Origin: Deltaproteobacteria bacterium
GTDB taxonomy: Bacteria > Myxococcota_A > UBA9042 > PHBI01 > JACKFB01
Assembly (NCBI GenBank): GCA_020632695.1
Contig: JACKFB010000008.1
Coordinates: 186,001 to 250,000 of the forward strand
DNA: 64,000 nucleotides
Reading direction: 5' to 3'
Part shown: piece by piece, positions 38,745 to 46,433 of the stretch
Numbering within the stretch: position 1 is the stretch's first letter
Layout of the letters: every line of letters starts with the position of its first letter
Notes under the pieces: generated by a model
Database searches by the model: none
Seen by the model: only the letters and a program-made list of their open reading frames with translations
Told to the model about the DNA's origin: nothing
Translations under genes and position numbers: made by a program

Positions 38745-39155
38745 ATGAACATGACGACCAGACAAGAACCCAGGCCGACTGAGCCCGCAGGAGTCGGCCA
38801 GGCCGCACCGGGCGACGCGACCCGTTCCACGCCGAGCGGGAACGCGCCTCAGCTCCGACACACCCGGCTCTCGGGGCGACTCGAGCGCCTCGGTCTCGCC
38901 TGGACCCACCACGCGCGCACGCAGGCCAAGCGGCGGTCCATCTCCGCCCGCCACATCGAGTGGGCGCTCGACTGCGGCGCGCTCTACTTCGCTGGATCGG
39001 GGGCGATTGGCTACTTCTACGGGCGACGTGCGAGTCGCGGCGAGTGCTGCCCCGACAGCGCCGTCGGCGTCGCAGTCATCGTCGCTGGCGACCAGGCCAT
39101 CATCACGGTGATGCACGCTCCGCGTCCGCCGCAGCATTGGCGGAGGGCCCGATGA
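38745..39155 (+). CDS. DUF4258-like small protein
   Basis: A 136-aa protein. ATG 38745 follows GAGGAGG at 38731-38737. The first ~45 residues are low-complexity. The rest reads WTHHARTQAKRRSISARHIEWALDCGALYF, then GRRASR..., then GVAVIVAGDQAIITVMHAP, which matches the DUF4258 pattern (an HxR-like start, a helix, then two strands ending in I-T-V). That fold is related to ParE/RelE-like toxins, but no activity can be claimed. Its TGA overlaps the ATG of the viperin gene (ATGA), so translation is probably coupled. The frame is intact. Confidence 0.6.
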   Translation: MNMTTRQEPRPTEPAGVGQAAPGDATRSTPSGNAPQLRHTRLSGRLERLGLAWTHHARTQAKRRSISARHIEWALDCGALYFAGSGAIGYFYGRRASRGECCPDSAVGVAVIVAGDQAIITVMHAPRPPQHWRRAR

Positions 39156-40652
39156 GCAGCACCACGATCACTCCGAGCGACGGAAATCGGACCGCGACCG
39201 CGCTCCCTCCGACCGTGAACCTCCACCTGGTCGCCCACTGCAACTACGCGTGCCGCTACTGCTATGCCCGCTTCGAGAGCGAGCGGAGGGTCCCACGCAC
39301 CCAGGTCGACGCCTGGATCCGACTGCTGCGCCTCCTACCCGAGCATGGCGTGAGGCGCGTGACCTTCGCCGGTGGAGAGCCCACGCTGCTCCAAGAGCTG
39401 CCCGAGCTGCTCGAGGCAGCTTCAGGAGCCGGATCGTCACCTCGGTCGTGACCAACGCCGCGCTGATCGACTCCTCCTGGCTGGAGCATCACGGCCCATG
39501 GCTGCGCTGGCTGGCCGTTTCCATCGACTCGGTCAGCCGGAGGCGCTGCGCGCCTCGGGCGGAGTCCCGCCCGCGGCTCGAGCCCGACCATCCGCAGCAC
39601 GTGCGCGACGTCTTCGCCTTTGGTGGCTGACTTCAACGCGCTGCGTCCGCCCGAGCGGCGCATTCGCACCAAGGTAACATCACGGTCACGCGGGCGAACC
39701 TCCACGAGGACCCACGGGAGTTCTTGCGCGCCTGTGCACCCGAGAAGGTCAAGTTGCTCCAGATGCAACTGGTCGCCGGCGAGAACGACGACGCGGCCGA
39801 CCTCGCCTGCACCCACGAGGAGTTCGCGGCTACGCCGATCGCGTAGCGACGCTGCGCGAAGAAGGCATCGACGTGGTGGTCGAGGACGTGACCGCCATGG
39901 ATGGCCTGTACGCGATGATCGACCCGCTGGGCCGCTTCTACCAGCGCGTGGACGGCCGGTACGTCCGGAGCGAGCCGATCCTGGTCGTCGGCGTGATGGC
40001 TGCGTGGGCCTCCGTCGGTGGGTATGACCCGGAGCGCTTCATCGCGCGTCGAGGTGACTACGCGCCGGGAGCGGTGGCCGACGGCAATCGGCCGTACTGG
40101 ATCGCGGTCGAAGGCTTGGACGGCTCGGGAAAGAGCACGACCGTGAAGGGCCTGGCCGAGCGCCTCAGGGCGGCGATCGTCACGAATCCGCCGGCGAACA
40201 TGCGCTCCGACAGAGCCCGCGCCGACGCGCTGCCGCACGAGGCGCGGCGTGAGTGGTACCTGGCCGCGAATCGGGAGGCCGCTCGCCAGGCGCGCGAGGT
40301 CCAGCGGGGCGGTCGTCCCGTGGTGATGGACCGCAGCGCCGCGAGCACCCTGGCCTTCGGCGCCGCGGAGTCGGCGCGGGTCGCCGGACCCTCGGACTGG
40401 CCCGCAGACATCGCTCGCCCGGACCGACTGCTGCTCCTGAACGTGTCCGAGCCCGAGCGACGTCGTCGGCTGTTCGGTCGAGGTGAGCCGCTCACCTGCG
40501 AGGAGCGGCGTCTGCTCGACGACCACGCCTACCGCGAGCGCGTGCTCGCGGGATACGAGGCGCTCGGGGCCATGGCCATCTCGGGCGACGCGTCCACGGA
40601 GCAGATTCTCGAGGAGATCGACGGTTTGCTCGGACGCAGGGCGCATAGGTGA
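39152..40652 (+). pseudogene. Prokaryotic viperin (radical SAM nucleotide dehydratase) fused to a CMPK2/TMPK-like kinase; frameshifted in the viperin half
   Basis: From ATG 39152 the text reads VNLHLVAHCNYACRYCYARF (radical-SAM C-x3-C-x2-C) and VTFAGGEPTLLQELPELLEAA. After a frame change near 39420 it continues SRIVTSVVTNAALIDSSWLEHH and LRWLAVSIDSVS, then PEALRASG, then HPQHVRDVFA, LVADFNALRPPERRIRTKV, NITVTRANLHEDP, VKLLQMQLVAGEND, and in the last frame VVVEDVTAMDGLYAMIDPLG, FYQRVDGRYVRSEPILVVGV and GGYDPERFIARRGDY. The order and wording are those of viperin, including the GEN motif and the C-terminal block. The kinase then follows in the same open frame from 39831 to 40652. At least five single-base frame changes (about 39420, 39535, 39615, 39675, 39830) break the viperin half. 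Confidence 0.82.
39831..40652 (+). other. Uninterrupted viperin C-terminus plus nucleotide-kinase frame
   Basis: This single open frame (274 codons) is what proves the fusion: its first ~75 residues are the viperin C-terminal block and the remainder is a P-loop nucleotide kinase. The kinase shows YWIAVEGLDGSGKSTTVKGL (Walker A), an NPP substrate-site-like element (AIVTNPPANMRSDRAR), the DR motif (RPVVMDRSAASTLAFG), RPDRLLLLNVSEPERRRRLFGRGE (lid) and a C-terminal EEIDGLLG helix. The order resembles the CMPK2 branch of thymidylate-kinase-like enzymes, with WP-D-(I/L)-x-x-PD before the LLL strand. The predicted role is to supply a nucleoside triphosphate to the viperin domain. Confidence 0.85.
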
Positions 40653-40719
40653 TTCGAGGCCGGCGCCGGGGGTCGGGTAGGCCTCTCGCGGCCCCTCCCC
40701 CGCTCCCTCGCGGAAGCGC

Positions 40720-43083
40720 TCAGTTGCGCGGGGGGCGGGGGCGGGGGGGTTCTCGGGCGCTGACTCGGGTGGTGAGGGCGATGGTGATCAGGGCGGCGGC
40801 GGCGGCGGCTCCCAGGGGGAGGAGGCCGGCCATGGCCAGGCCGGTGACGGTGATGGTCTCGAGGGTGATTATCTCCTGGGCGCGGCGGATTCGGCGGCGG
40901 GCTTCGAAGGCTACCGCGCGGGCGTCCAGGAGGCGGGAGAGCTCCTCGGGCATGATGGTGAGGTCGTCGGTGAGGCGGCCGAGGCCGAGGCCGGTGCCGA
41001 AGACGACGCCTGTGTCGGCGGCGCGGCGGGCGGCGACGCTGGCGCCGGGGGCGGTCACGACGCCCAGGCGACGGGAGCCCTTGCGGCGGCGCTCGGCCAC
41101 CCAGGCGGCGGCGGCCTCGCCGCCCAGCGCGGCTTGGACGTTGGGGACGCTGAGGCGCGCGCCCGTGGCCTCGAGGGAGTCGTCGCCGTCGGCGCTGATG
41201 AGGGAGATCTCGAGGCCTCCGGCGGCCAGGGACTCCATCACGCGGCGGGCGTCCGCCCGCGGCTCGTCGTCCAGGTCGAAGCGCGCGACGAGGCGGTCGC
41301 CTACCGCCAGGTATACGCGGGAGCCGCACCCGCCCTCGGAGCCGGCGAAGGCCGCCAGCCAGGGGTGCTGATCGGCCGTCGGCGCGACGCCCGCCTCGGC
41401 CATCAGGTGGCTGTTGCCAAGCCGCACCAGCTCGCCCGAGCGCAGGCGCCCGACCACGCCGAGCCCCGGCAGCGCCTCCCGGGAGGCCATCTCGGCGGCG
41501 CGGTTGACGTCCTGCATCTCCGCGCGCGCCAGACCGCTGAGCGCTGGCGAATCGGGGTGGTCGTCCTCGTCGGTCATCGCCAGGAGCAGGCCCAGCGCCT
41601 CGTCCCGGTCCACACCCGGCGCCACCGCCCACATACCCGCCGTAGGCTTGCCCGAGGTCACCGTCCCGCTGCGGTCGAAGACCAGCTCGTCCAGATCGGC
41701 GAAGCGCTCGAGGCTGCCGGCGTCGCGAAAGAGGATGCCCCGCTCCACCGCGCTGGCGATGAGCTTGGGGTGCGAGACCGCGCGCGCCCGAGCGGCGGCG
41801 ACGACGGCGCTGGCCATCAGCACGCCCACCGCGCCGTGGACCGCCCCGCCGGTGAGGTCGCCGGGGTGCCCCTCCTGCACCCAGCGCCAGATGAGCACGC
41901 CGAGCGCCGCGACCAGCGAGCCGCCCGCCGCCCAGCTCCCCGCGGCCATGGCTTTGCGATGCAGCCACAGATCGGCGCGCTCCAGACGCTCGAGCAGCTT
42001 CGCCACCCGCGCGATGGACGAGGCCTTGGCGTCGGCCACCGCCCGCAGCGCGATGCGCCCCTCCAGCACGCCGCGCCCGGCGAAGAGGCGCTCGCCCGGC
42101 TTGCACTTCCGGCTGCTCTGCCCGACGAGCACCCGCCGCTCGTCGAGCACGGCCTCGCCGGCCACCACGACGCCGTCGGCCGGCACCACCATCCCGCCCA
42201 GCACGATGACGATGTCCTCGGTCGACACGTCGCTCGCCGACAGCGTGAAGAGCCGGTCGCCCTTGGCCACCCACGCGTCGGCAGGCGCCATGGACGCCAC
42301 CGCCACGGCCGGCCCGCGCATCAGCTCTCGCGTCCGCCGCAGCCGCGCCCCCCACGCCACCGTGCCCACGAAGAGCAGCACCGCCGGCGCGAAGTGGGGC
42401 TCGGCCCGGCCGGAGCTGAGGAAGATCGCGACGTTGCCCACCATCACCACCAGCGAGACCAGCAAGGGCAGCGTCTCGGCGGTCGGCCTGCCCCGCACCA
42501 CCAGCGCCAGCGCGCGCGCCAGGATGGGGCCGGCCCCCCAGAGCACGGTGGCCATCACCAGCAGCATCTCGGCGTTGATGGTCAGGTCGTGGGCCTGCCC
42601 GGACCGGATGAGGCCCGACTCGTGCGCCAGCCCCGGCACCAGCGCCAGCAGCCCCAGCACCACCACCCGCCTCGCGCTGCGCGCCAGCCGGGCCTCGGCC
42701 GGCGCCCTGCCCGGCCGCTCGTCGTCCGCCTCGGCAAGCGCCGAGACGCCGTCCTCGGCGGCCAGCGCCCCGATGAAGTCGCGGTGGTGCGGGAAGTCCA
42801 CCGCGCTCACCACCAGCCGCGACAGCCGGTCGTCCACCCTCGCCTCGTGGATGCTGGGCACCAGCAGCAGCCGCCGCTCGAGCCGCCGGGCGTGCTGGAT
42901 GTCCAGGAGCCCCCGCAGCCGGAAGCTCCAGCGGAGAAGCCTCGGTGGCTGCCCCTCCGCCGCCGCCAGCACCGCCTCGACATCGACCGGCGCGCCGTCC
43001 AGCGACTCGCGCTGCGCCTCGTCCGACGCCACGTTCAGCGTGATGAGGCGCCGCGGCAGCGTGGGCTGGTTCGCCATGCTCAT
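40720..43083 (-). CDS. P-type ATPase homologue with degenerate catalytic motifs
   Basis: A 787-aa protein with the P1B-type heavy-metal ATPase layout: N-terminal soluble region (residues about 1-120), helices (RVVVLGLLALVPGL and others), actuator domain, a helix pair, then the phosphorylation and nucleotide domain and two last helices. The key motifs have changed. The actuator TGES is VLVGQSS. The CPx metal motif is absent (VLMASAVVAAARARAVSHP). The phosphorylation site is FDRSGTVTSGKP instead of DKTGT. The GDGxND hinge is VTAPGASVAARRAADTGVV. ATG 43083 overlaps the queG stop (ATGA). Transport activity is doubtful; a regulatory or structural role is possible. Confidence 0.75.
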   Translation of the reverse strand: MSMANQPTLPRRLITLNVASDEAQRESLDGAPVDVEAVLAAAEGQPPRLLRWSFRLRGLLDIQHARRLERRLLLVPSIHEARVDDRLSRLVVSAVDFPHHRDFIGALAAEDGVSALAEADDERPGRAPAEARLARSARRVVVLGLLALVPGLAHESGLIRSGQAHDLTINAEMLLVMATVLWGAGPILARALALVVRGRPTAETLPLLVSLVVMVGNVAIFLSSGRAEPHFAPAVLLFVGTVAWGARLRRTRELMRGPAVAVASMAPADAWVAKGDRLFTLSASDVSTEDIVIVLGGMVVPADGVVVAGEAVLDERRVLVGQSSRKCKPGERLFAGRGVLEGRIALRAVADAKASSIARVAKLLERLERADLWLHRKAMAAGSWAAGGSLVAALGVLIWRWVQEGHPGDLTGGAVHGAVGVLMASAVVAAARARAVSHPKLIASAVERGILFRDAGSLERFADLDELVFDRSGTVTSGKPTAGMWAVAPGVDRDEALGLLLAMTDEDDHPDSPALSGLARAEMQDVNRAAEMASREALPGLGVVGRLRSGELVRLGNSHLMAEAGVAPTADQHPWLAAFAGSEGGCGSRVYLAVGDRLVARFDLDDEPRADARRVMESLAAGGLEISLISADGDDSLEATGARLSVPNVQAALGGEAAAAWVAERRRKGSRRLGVVTAPGASVAARRAADTGVVFGTGLGLGRLTDDLTIMPEELSRLLDARAVAFEARRRIRRAQEIITLETITVTGLAMAGLLPLGAAAAAALITIALTTRVSAREPPRPRPPRN

Positions 43084-44087
43084 CGCTCCGCCACCGTCCG
43101 CCCCGCCCGGGCGTTGCGCTGGCGGATCGTGCGCGCCACCGCCCCCAGCCGCCGCCCATCCGTGCGCCGCACCGCCGACTTCGGGAAGCGCGCCTTGAAG
43201 GCCGCCTCGTCCAGGCCCTCCAGCTCGACCAGCTTGGGCCGCACGTTGTCCGGCCGCGCCCGGAGCGGCACCTGCGCCGTCGGCTCGGCACGGCGGTTCC
43301 AGGGGCACACCTCCTGGCAGATGTCGCAGCCGAACACGTGCTGCCCCAGCAGCTCCGGGTCCATGGCCGCCACCGGGTCGGCGCTCTCGATGGTCCAGTG
43401 GGCGATGCAGCGCCGCGCGTCCAGCACGTAGGGCGCCGGGAAGGCCGCCGTCGGGCAGGCGTCCAGGCAGCGTCGGCAGCTCCCGCAGTGGTCGACCTCC
43501 GGCGCGTCGAAGGCCAGCTCCAGCGGCGTCAGCACCACCGCCAGGAAGAACCACGAGCCGCGCGGGCGGTGGATGAGCAGCGAGTTCTTGCCGATCCAGC
43601 CGAGCCCGGCGCGCTGCGCGTAGGCCTTCTCCAGCACCGGCCCGGTGTCGACGAAGACGCGGTGCTCGGTGCTCCGGAAGCCCAGCGCCGGGTCCTCGGC
43701 GAAGCGCCGCACCAGCCGCACCAGCATCTGGCGCACGTGGGCGTGGTAGTCCTTGCCGCGGGCGTAGCGAGCGATGTAGCCCTCGTCGTCGGCCGGCGGC
43801 GAAGCCAGGTAGCCTGGCGCCTCATCGGCGTAGGAGACGCCCAGCACTATCACGGACCTGGCCGACGGGTGTACGCGGCGCACGTCGCGGCGCATGTCCG
43901 GGTCGGCCTGGAGCCAGTCCATGTCGGCGCCGTAGCCCGCGGCCATCGCGTCGCGGTAGCGCTCCCACGCGTCGGGCAGCTCGGGCGGCGCAACCCCGAC
44001 CAGGTCGAACCCGCACTGACGCGCATGCGCCTTGACTCGCGCCGCGCGCTCCGCCGGGTCCGCGTCGGCCGCCGCGCTCAAGCGCAC
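43080..44087 (-). CDS. queG: Epoxyqueuosine reductase
   Basis: QueG reduces epoxyqueuosine to queuosine in tRNA with a cobalamin cofactor and two [4Fe-4S] clusters. The 335-aa protein has GLGWIGKNSLLIHRPRGSWFFLAVVL, and both ferredoxin boxes: HCGSCRRCLDACPTAAF and FGCDICQEVCPWNR. The start is GTG 44087. It is coupled by a four-base overlap to the P-type ATPase homologue downstream. The presence of a cobalamin adenosyltransferase elsewhere in the window agrees with a B12-using cell. Confidence 0.95.
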   Translation of the reverse strand: MRLSAAADADPAERAARVKAHARQCGFDLVGVAPPELPDAWERYRDAMAAGYGADMDWLQADPDMRRDVRRVHPSARSVIVLGVSYADEAPGYLASPPADDEGYIARYARGKDYHAHVRQMLVRLVRRFAEDPALGFRSTEHRVFVDTGPVLEKAYAQRAGLGWIGKNSLLIHRPRGSWFFLAVVLTPLELAFDAPEVDHCGSCRRCLDACPTAAFPAPYVLDARRCIAHWTIESADPVAAMDPELLGQHVFGCDICQEVCPWNRRAEPTAQVPLRARPDNVRPKLVELEGLDEAAFKARFPKSAVRRTDGRRLGAVARTIRQRNARAGRTVAER

Positions 44088-44153
44088 CGCCCGGCAGCCG
44101 GCGTCCCCGCCGTGGCGAGCCCCGCACCGCGCGTGCTATGAGCCCGACCTCCC

Positions 44154-44417
44154 ATGCGCCTGCCTCTCGCCACCATCGCCCTGCTCTCCGCCCTGCTCCC
44201 GGTCTCCGCGTGCAAGCGCGACCCCGAGCCCGGCTGCGCGGAAGCCTACGATCACATGATCGCGCTCGCCAAGCACGAGCCGGAGCCCGATCAGCGCGAG
44301 GCCTTCATGCGCGCCTGCGTCGACGCGTGGGACGAGGAGCGCCACGACTGCCTGATGGCGGCCACCACCCCCGACGAGGCGCTGGCTTGCCGAAGCCAGC
44401 GCGCCAACAACCGCTGA
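44154..44417 (+). CDS. Small lipoprotein (87 aa)
   Basis: MRLPLATIALLSALLPVSAC is a lipobox signal. The short mature part has four further cysteines (GCAEAYDHM, RACVDAW, HDCLMAA, LACRSQR), which suggests two disulfides in a helical hairpin, similar to the small lipoprotein at 29917. It diverges from queG and is followed by an HPt-like gene. Function unknown. Confidence 0.6.
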   Translation: MRLPLATIALLSALLPVSACKRDPEPGCAEAYDHMIALAKHEPEPDQREAFMRACVDAWDEERHDCLMAATTPDEALACRSQRANNR

Positions 44418-44429
44418 CCCGGTGGCGCC

Positions 44430-44804
44430 GTGAGCCGCGACGAAGACACTGACGACCGCTTCCGCCGCATGTACCGGCGCGAGCTGGAGGTGCGGCGTTC
44501 GGCGCTGGGCGCGCTGGACCCCGCCGACCCGGCCGCGACCGCAGCCATGGCCGCGGCCGTGCACCCGCTCATCGGCGGCGCCGGCGCGGTGGGGCTCTTC
44601 GAGCTGGGCGTGCTCTGCCGCACCGTCGAGCAGCGCCTGCGCCGCCTGGAGTCCGACGGCCTCTCTCCCGACGCCGAGCCGGCCCTGCTCAAGTTCCTGG
44701 CCATCCTGGACGATGTATCGGAGGCGTTGGGCGAGCATCGCGCGCCCGATATCGACGCGATCCACGCGCTGGCGCTCGAGCTGGCGCCCGATCCCGAAGG
44801 CTGA
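44430..44804 (+). CDS. HPt-like single-domain protein
   Basis: A 124-aa protein from GTG 44430. The segment AAMAAAVHPLIGGAGAVGLFELGVLCRTVEQRLRR has the HPt spacing (His, then hydrophobic-GG-A-x2-GL-x2-L and a helix), so His at about residue 45 could be a phosphate acceptor. No kinase is adjacent; the nearest histidine kinase is at 49015. The assignment rests on this one pattern. Confidence 0.5.
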   Translation: MSRDEDTDDRFRRMYRRELEVRRSALGALDPADPAATAAMAAAVHPLIGGAGAVGLFELGVLCRTVEQRLRRLESDGLSPDAEPALLKFLAILDDVSEALGEHRAPDIDAIHALALELAPDPEG

Positions 44805-44813
44805 GACGTCACC

Positions 44814-45491
44814 ATGGTACCTCGCCCCTGCCCCGCCCCTCGCCCCGTGCGCGCGGCGGCGCGTTCCCTCGCCCTCGCGGCGCTCCTCACCGGCCTCGTC
44901 GCGTGCGGCAGCGGCGGCCCGACCGAGCCCGCGCCCGACGATGAGTCCACCTCGTCTGCCACCGGCCTGCAGACCGACGTCACCCGGACCATGTGGCTGG
45001 ACGTCCACGAGATGCTGACCAGCTCGATGGAGCTGTCCCTGGCACGGCGTGAGCTGCCCCGCGCGAAGGCCCTGGCCGTGCAGGCCCTGGCCACGGCGGG
45101 CGACAGCCAGAGCCTCCGCGCTGCTGCCCAGCTCGCGTGCGCCCTGGCCGAGGAGGCCCGCCGCGATCCCCGCGCGGCCCTGGCGCACGTCCGGGCGGCC
45201 GTCGATCTGCTGCCGGTCAACCAGACCAGCTCCGACGCGATCGTCGGCGCCGTCCTGACCGCGGCCGACCTCGGGGCGCAGGCCTCCACCGACGCCCGCG
45301 CGGCGCTCGAGGCGTGGCAGCTCCGGCTGCAGGCCGCTCGCGCCACCGTCCCGCTCGAGCGCGTCCAGCTGGCCGAGGAGCGGCTGGGCGCGCCGCCGCA
45401 GGTCCAGGCCCGGGTGGAGGCCTGGCCCGACGACGCCATCGGCGAGATCGAGGACCCCTCGCTGGCGGTCTATCCCCACCTCATCGAGTAG
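44814..45491 (+). CDS. Lipoprotein, helical repeat-like (225 aa)
   Basis: From ATG 44814 an Arg-rich n-region is followed by SLALAALLTGLVAC, a lipobox. The mature part is helical and Ala-rich (LARRELPRAKALAVQALATAGDSQSLRAAAQLACALAEEARRDPRAALAHVRAAVDLLP), which looks like degenerate TPR pairs. No enzyme motif. Outer-membrane or periplasmic scaffold by inference. Confidence 0.6.
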   Translation: MVPRPCPAPRPVRAAARSLALAALLTGLVACGSGGPTEPAPDDESTSSATGLQTDVTRTMWLDVHEMLTSSMELSLARRELPRAKALAVQALATAGDSQSLRAAAQLACALAEEARRDPRAALAHVRAAVDLLPVNQTSSDAIVGAVLTAADLGAQASTDARAALEAWQLRLQAARATVPLERVQLAEERLGAPPQVQARVEAWPDDAIGEIEDPSLAVYPHLIE

Positions 45492-45554
45492 CGCGCGCGC
45501 TGGCGACTGGCGTGAAAACTTTGCGAGCGCGCGCCCTCGGTCGATCATCGGGCC

Positions 45555-46433
45555 ATGAAGAGCCTGCGTGCGCCCCGCCTCCGCCTCCGCGTCCTGCTGC
45601 TGCTCGGCGCCACCGTCGGGTGCGCCGCGGCCGGCGGGCTGCGTCTGCTCGCCGTCGTCGACACGCCCTCGCCGACCATGCGGGTCCCCGCCTCGGCCGT
45701 GATGCGCGGTCTGGTGCCCGACGCCATGCGCTTCGCCGCCATGGAGGCCGCCCGGCTGCGCGCCGACCCCGACGGGTGGCCCCCGGCCCCGCTGCGCCTG
45801 CCCCACCGCGCCCCGGTCGCCGACGAGGGCGTGTTCCACGTGCTCCCCGGCGCCCACCCGCTGGCCTCGACCTGGCTGCACCTGCCCGGCGCCACCGACG
45901 CCACGGTGCGGGTGATCGCCTGGCCCGCAAGCGCCGTGCGCCTCGAGCCCTCGCCCCAGGCGGGCGCCCGCGTCCTGGCCTGGCTGGCCCCACCGCCGGC
46001 CGGCGCCCCCATCGACCGCGTGCTCGCCGCCCTCGGCTCCGCCGCGCCCCAGGCTCCCCGCGCGGCCCCCGACGACGCCACCGCCGAGGCGGTCGGCCTC
46101 TGCCGCACCGCCGGCGGCACCGCCCTGCTGCTGCGCGGCCGCACCCTGGAGGTGGCGCCCCTCGAGGCGCTGATGCGGCACCTGGGCTGCGACTCGCCCG
46201 GCGTCGTGTGGCGCGCCGCCGACGGCGCGATGCGCCTGCGCACCGGCCCGCCGCCGCTCGGCCACCCCGCCTGGGTCCTGACCGCCGCGCCGGTCGACAC
46301 GTCGCCTCGCATCGGGGATGATACGCGCCCCGCGCCGAAGGACCTCGCAGGCGGCCCATGGAACCGAAGCGTCTCTATCTCGTCGACGGAAGCACCTACA
46401 TCTTCCGCGCTTTCTTCGCGATTCGCTCGCTGA
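45555..46433 (+). CDS. Hypothetical exported protein overlapping polA
   Basis: A 292-aa frame from ATG 45555. The N-terminus MKSLRAPRLRLRVLLLLGATVGCAAAGG resembles a signal (with Gly-Cys-Ala near the cleavage site). The rest has no motif I recognise; a cysteine pair (GLCRTAGG and HLGCDSPG) may bridge. The frame runs 76 bases into polA. The last ~25 residues are therefore unconstrained and may not be translated if there is an unannotated stop variant. Confidence 0.55.
   Translation: MKSLRAPRLRLRVLLLLGATVGCAAAGGLRLLAVVDTPSPTMRVPASAVMRGLVPDAMRFAAMEAARLRADPDGWPPAPLRLPHRAPVADEGVFHVLPGAHPLASTWLHLPGATDATVRVIAWPASAVRLEPSPQAGARVLAWLAPPPAGAPIDRVLAALGSAAPQAPRAAPDDATAEAVGLCRTAGGTALLLRGRTLEVAPLEALMRHLGCDSPGVVWRAADGAMRLRTGPPPLGHPAWVLTAAPVDTSPRIGDDTRPAPKDLAGGPWNRSVSISSTEAPTSSALSSRFAR

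Noticed and set aside
34126..40720. attR copy of the tRNA-Ala 3' end on the right side of island 1
   Set aside because: I looked for GGTTCGACTCCCC-type sequence and saw no second copy; the right boundary remains undefined.
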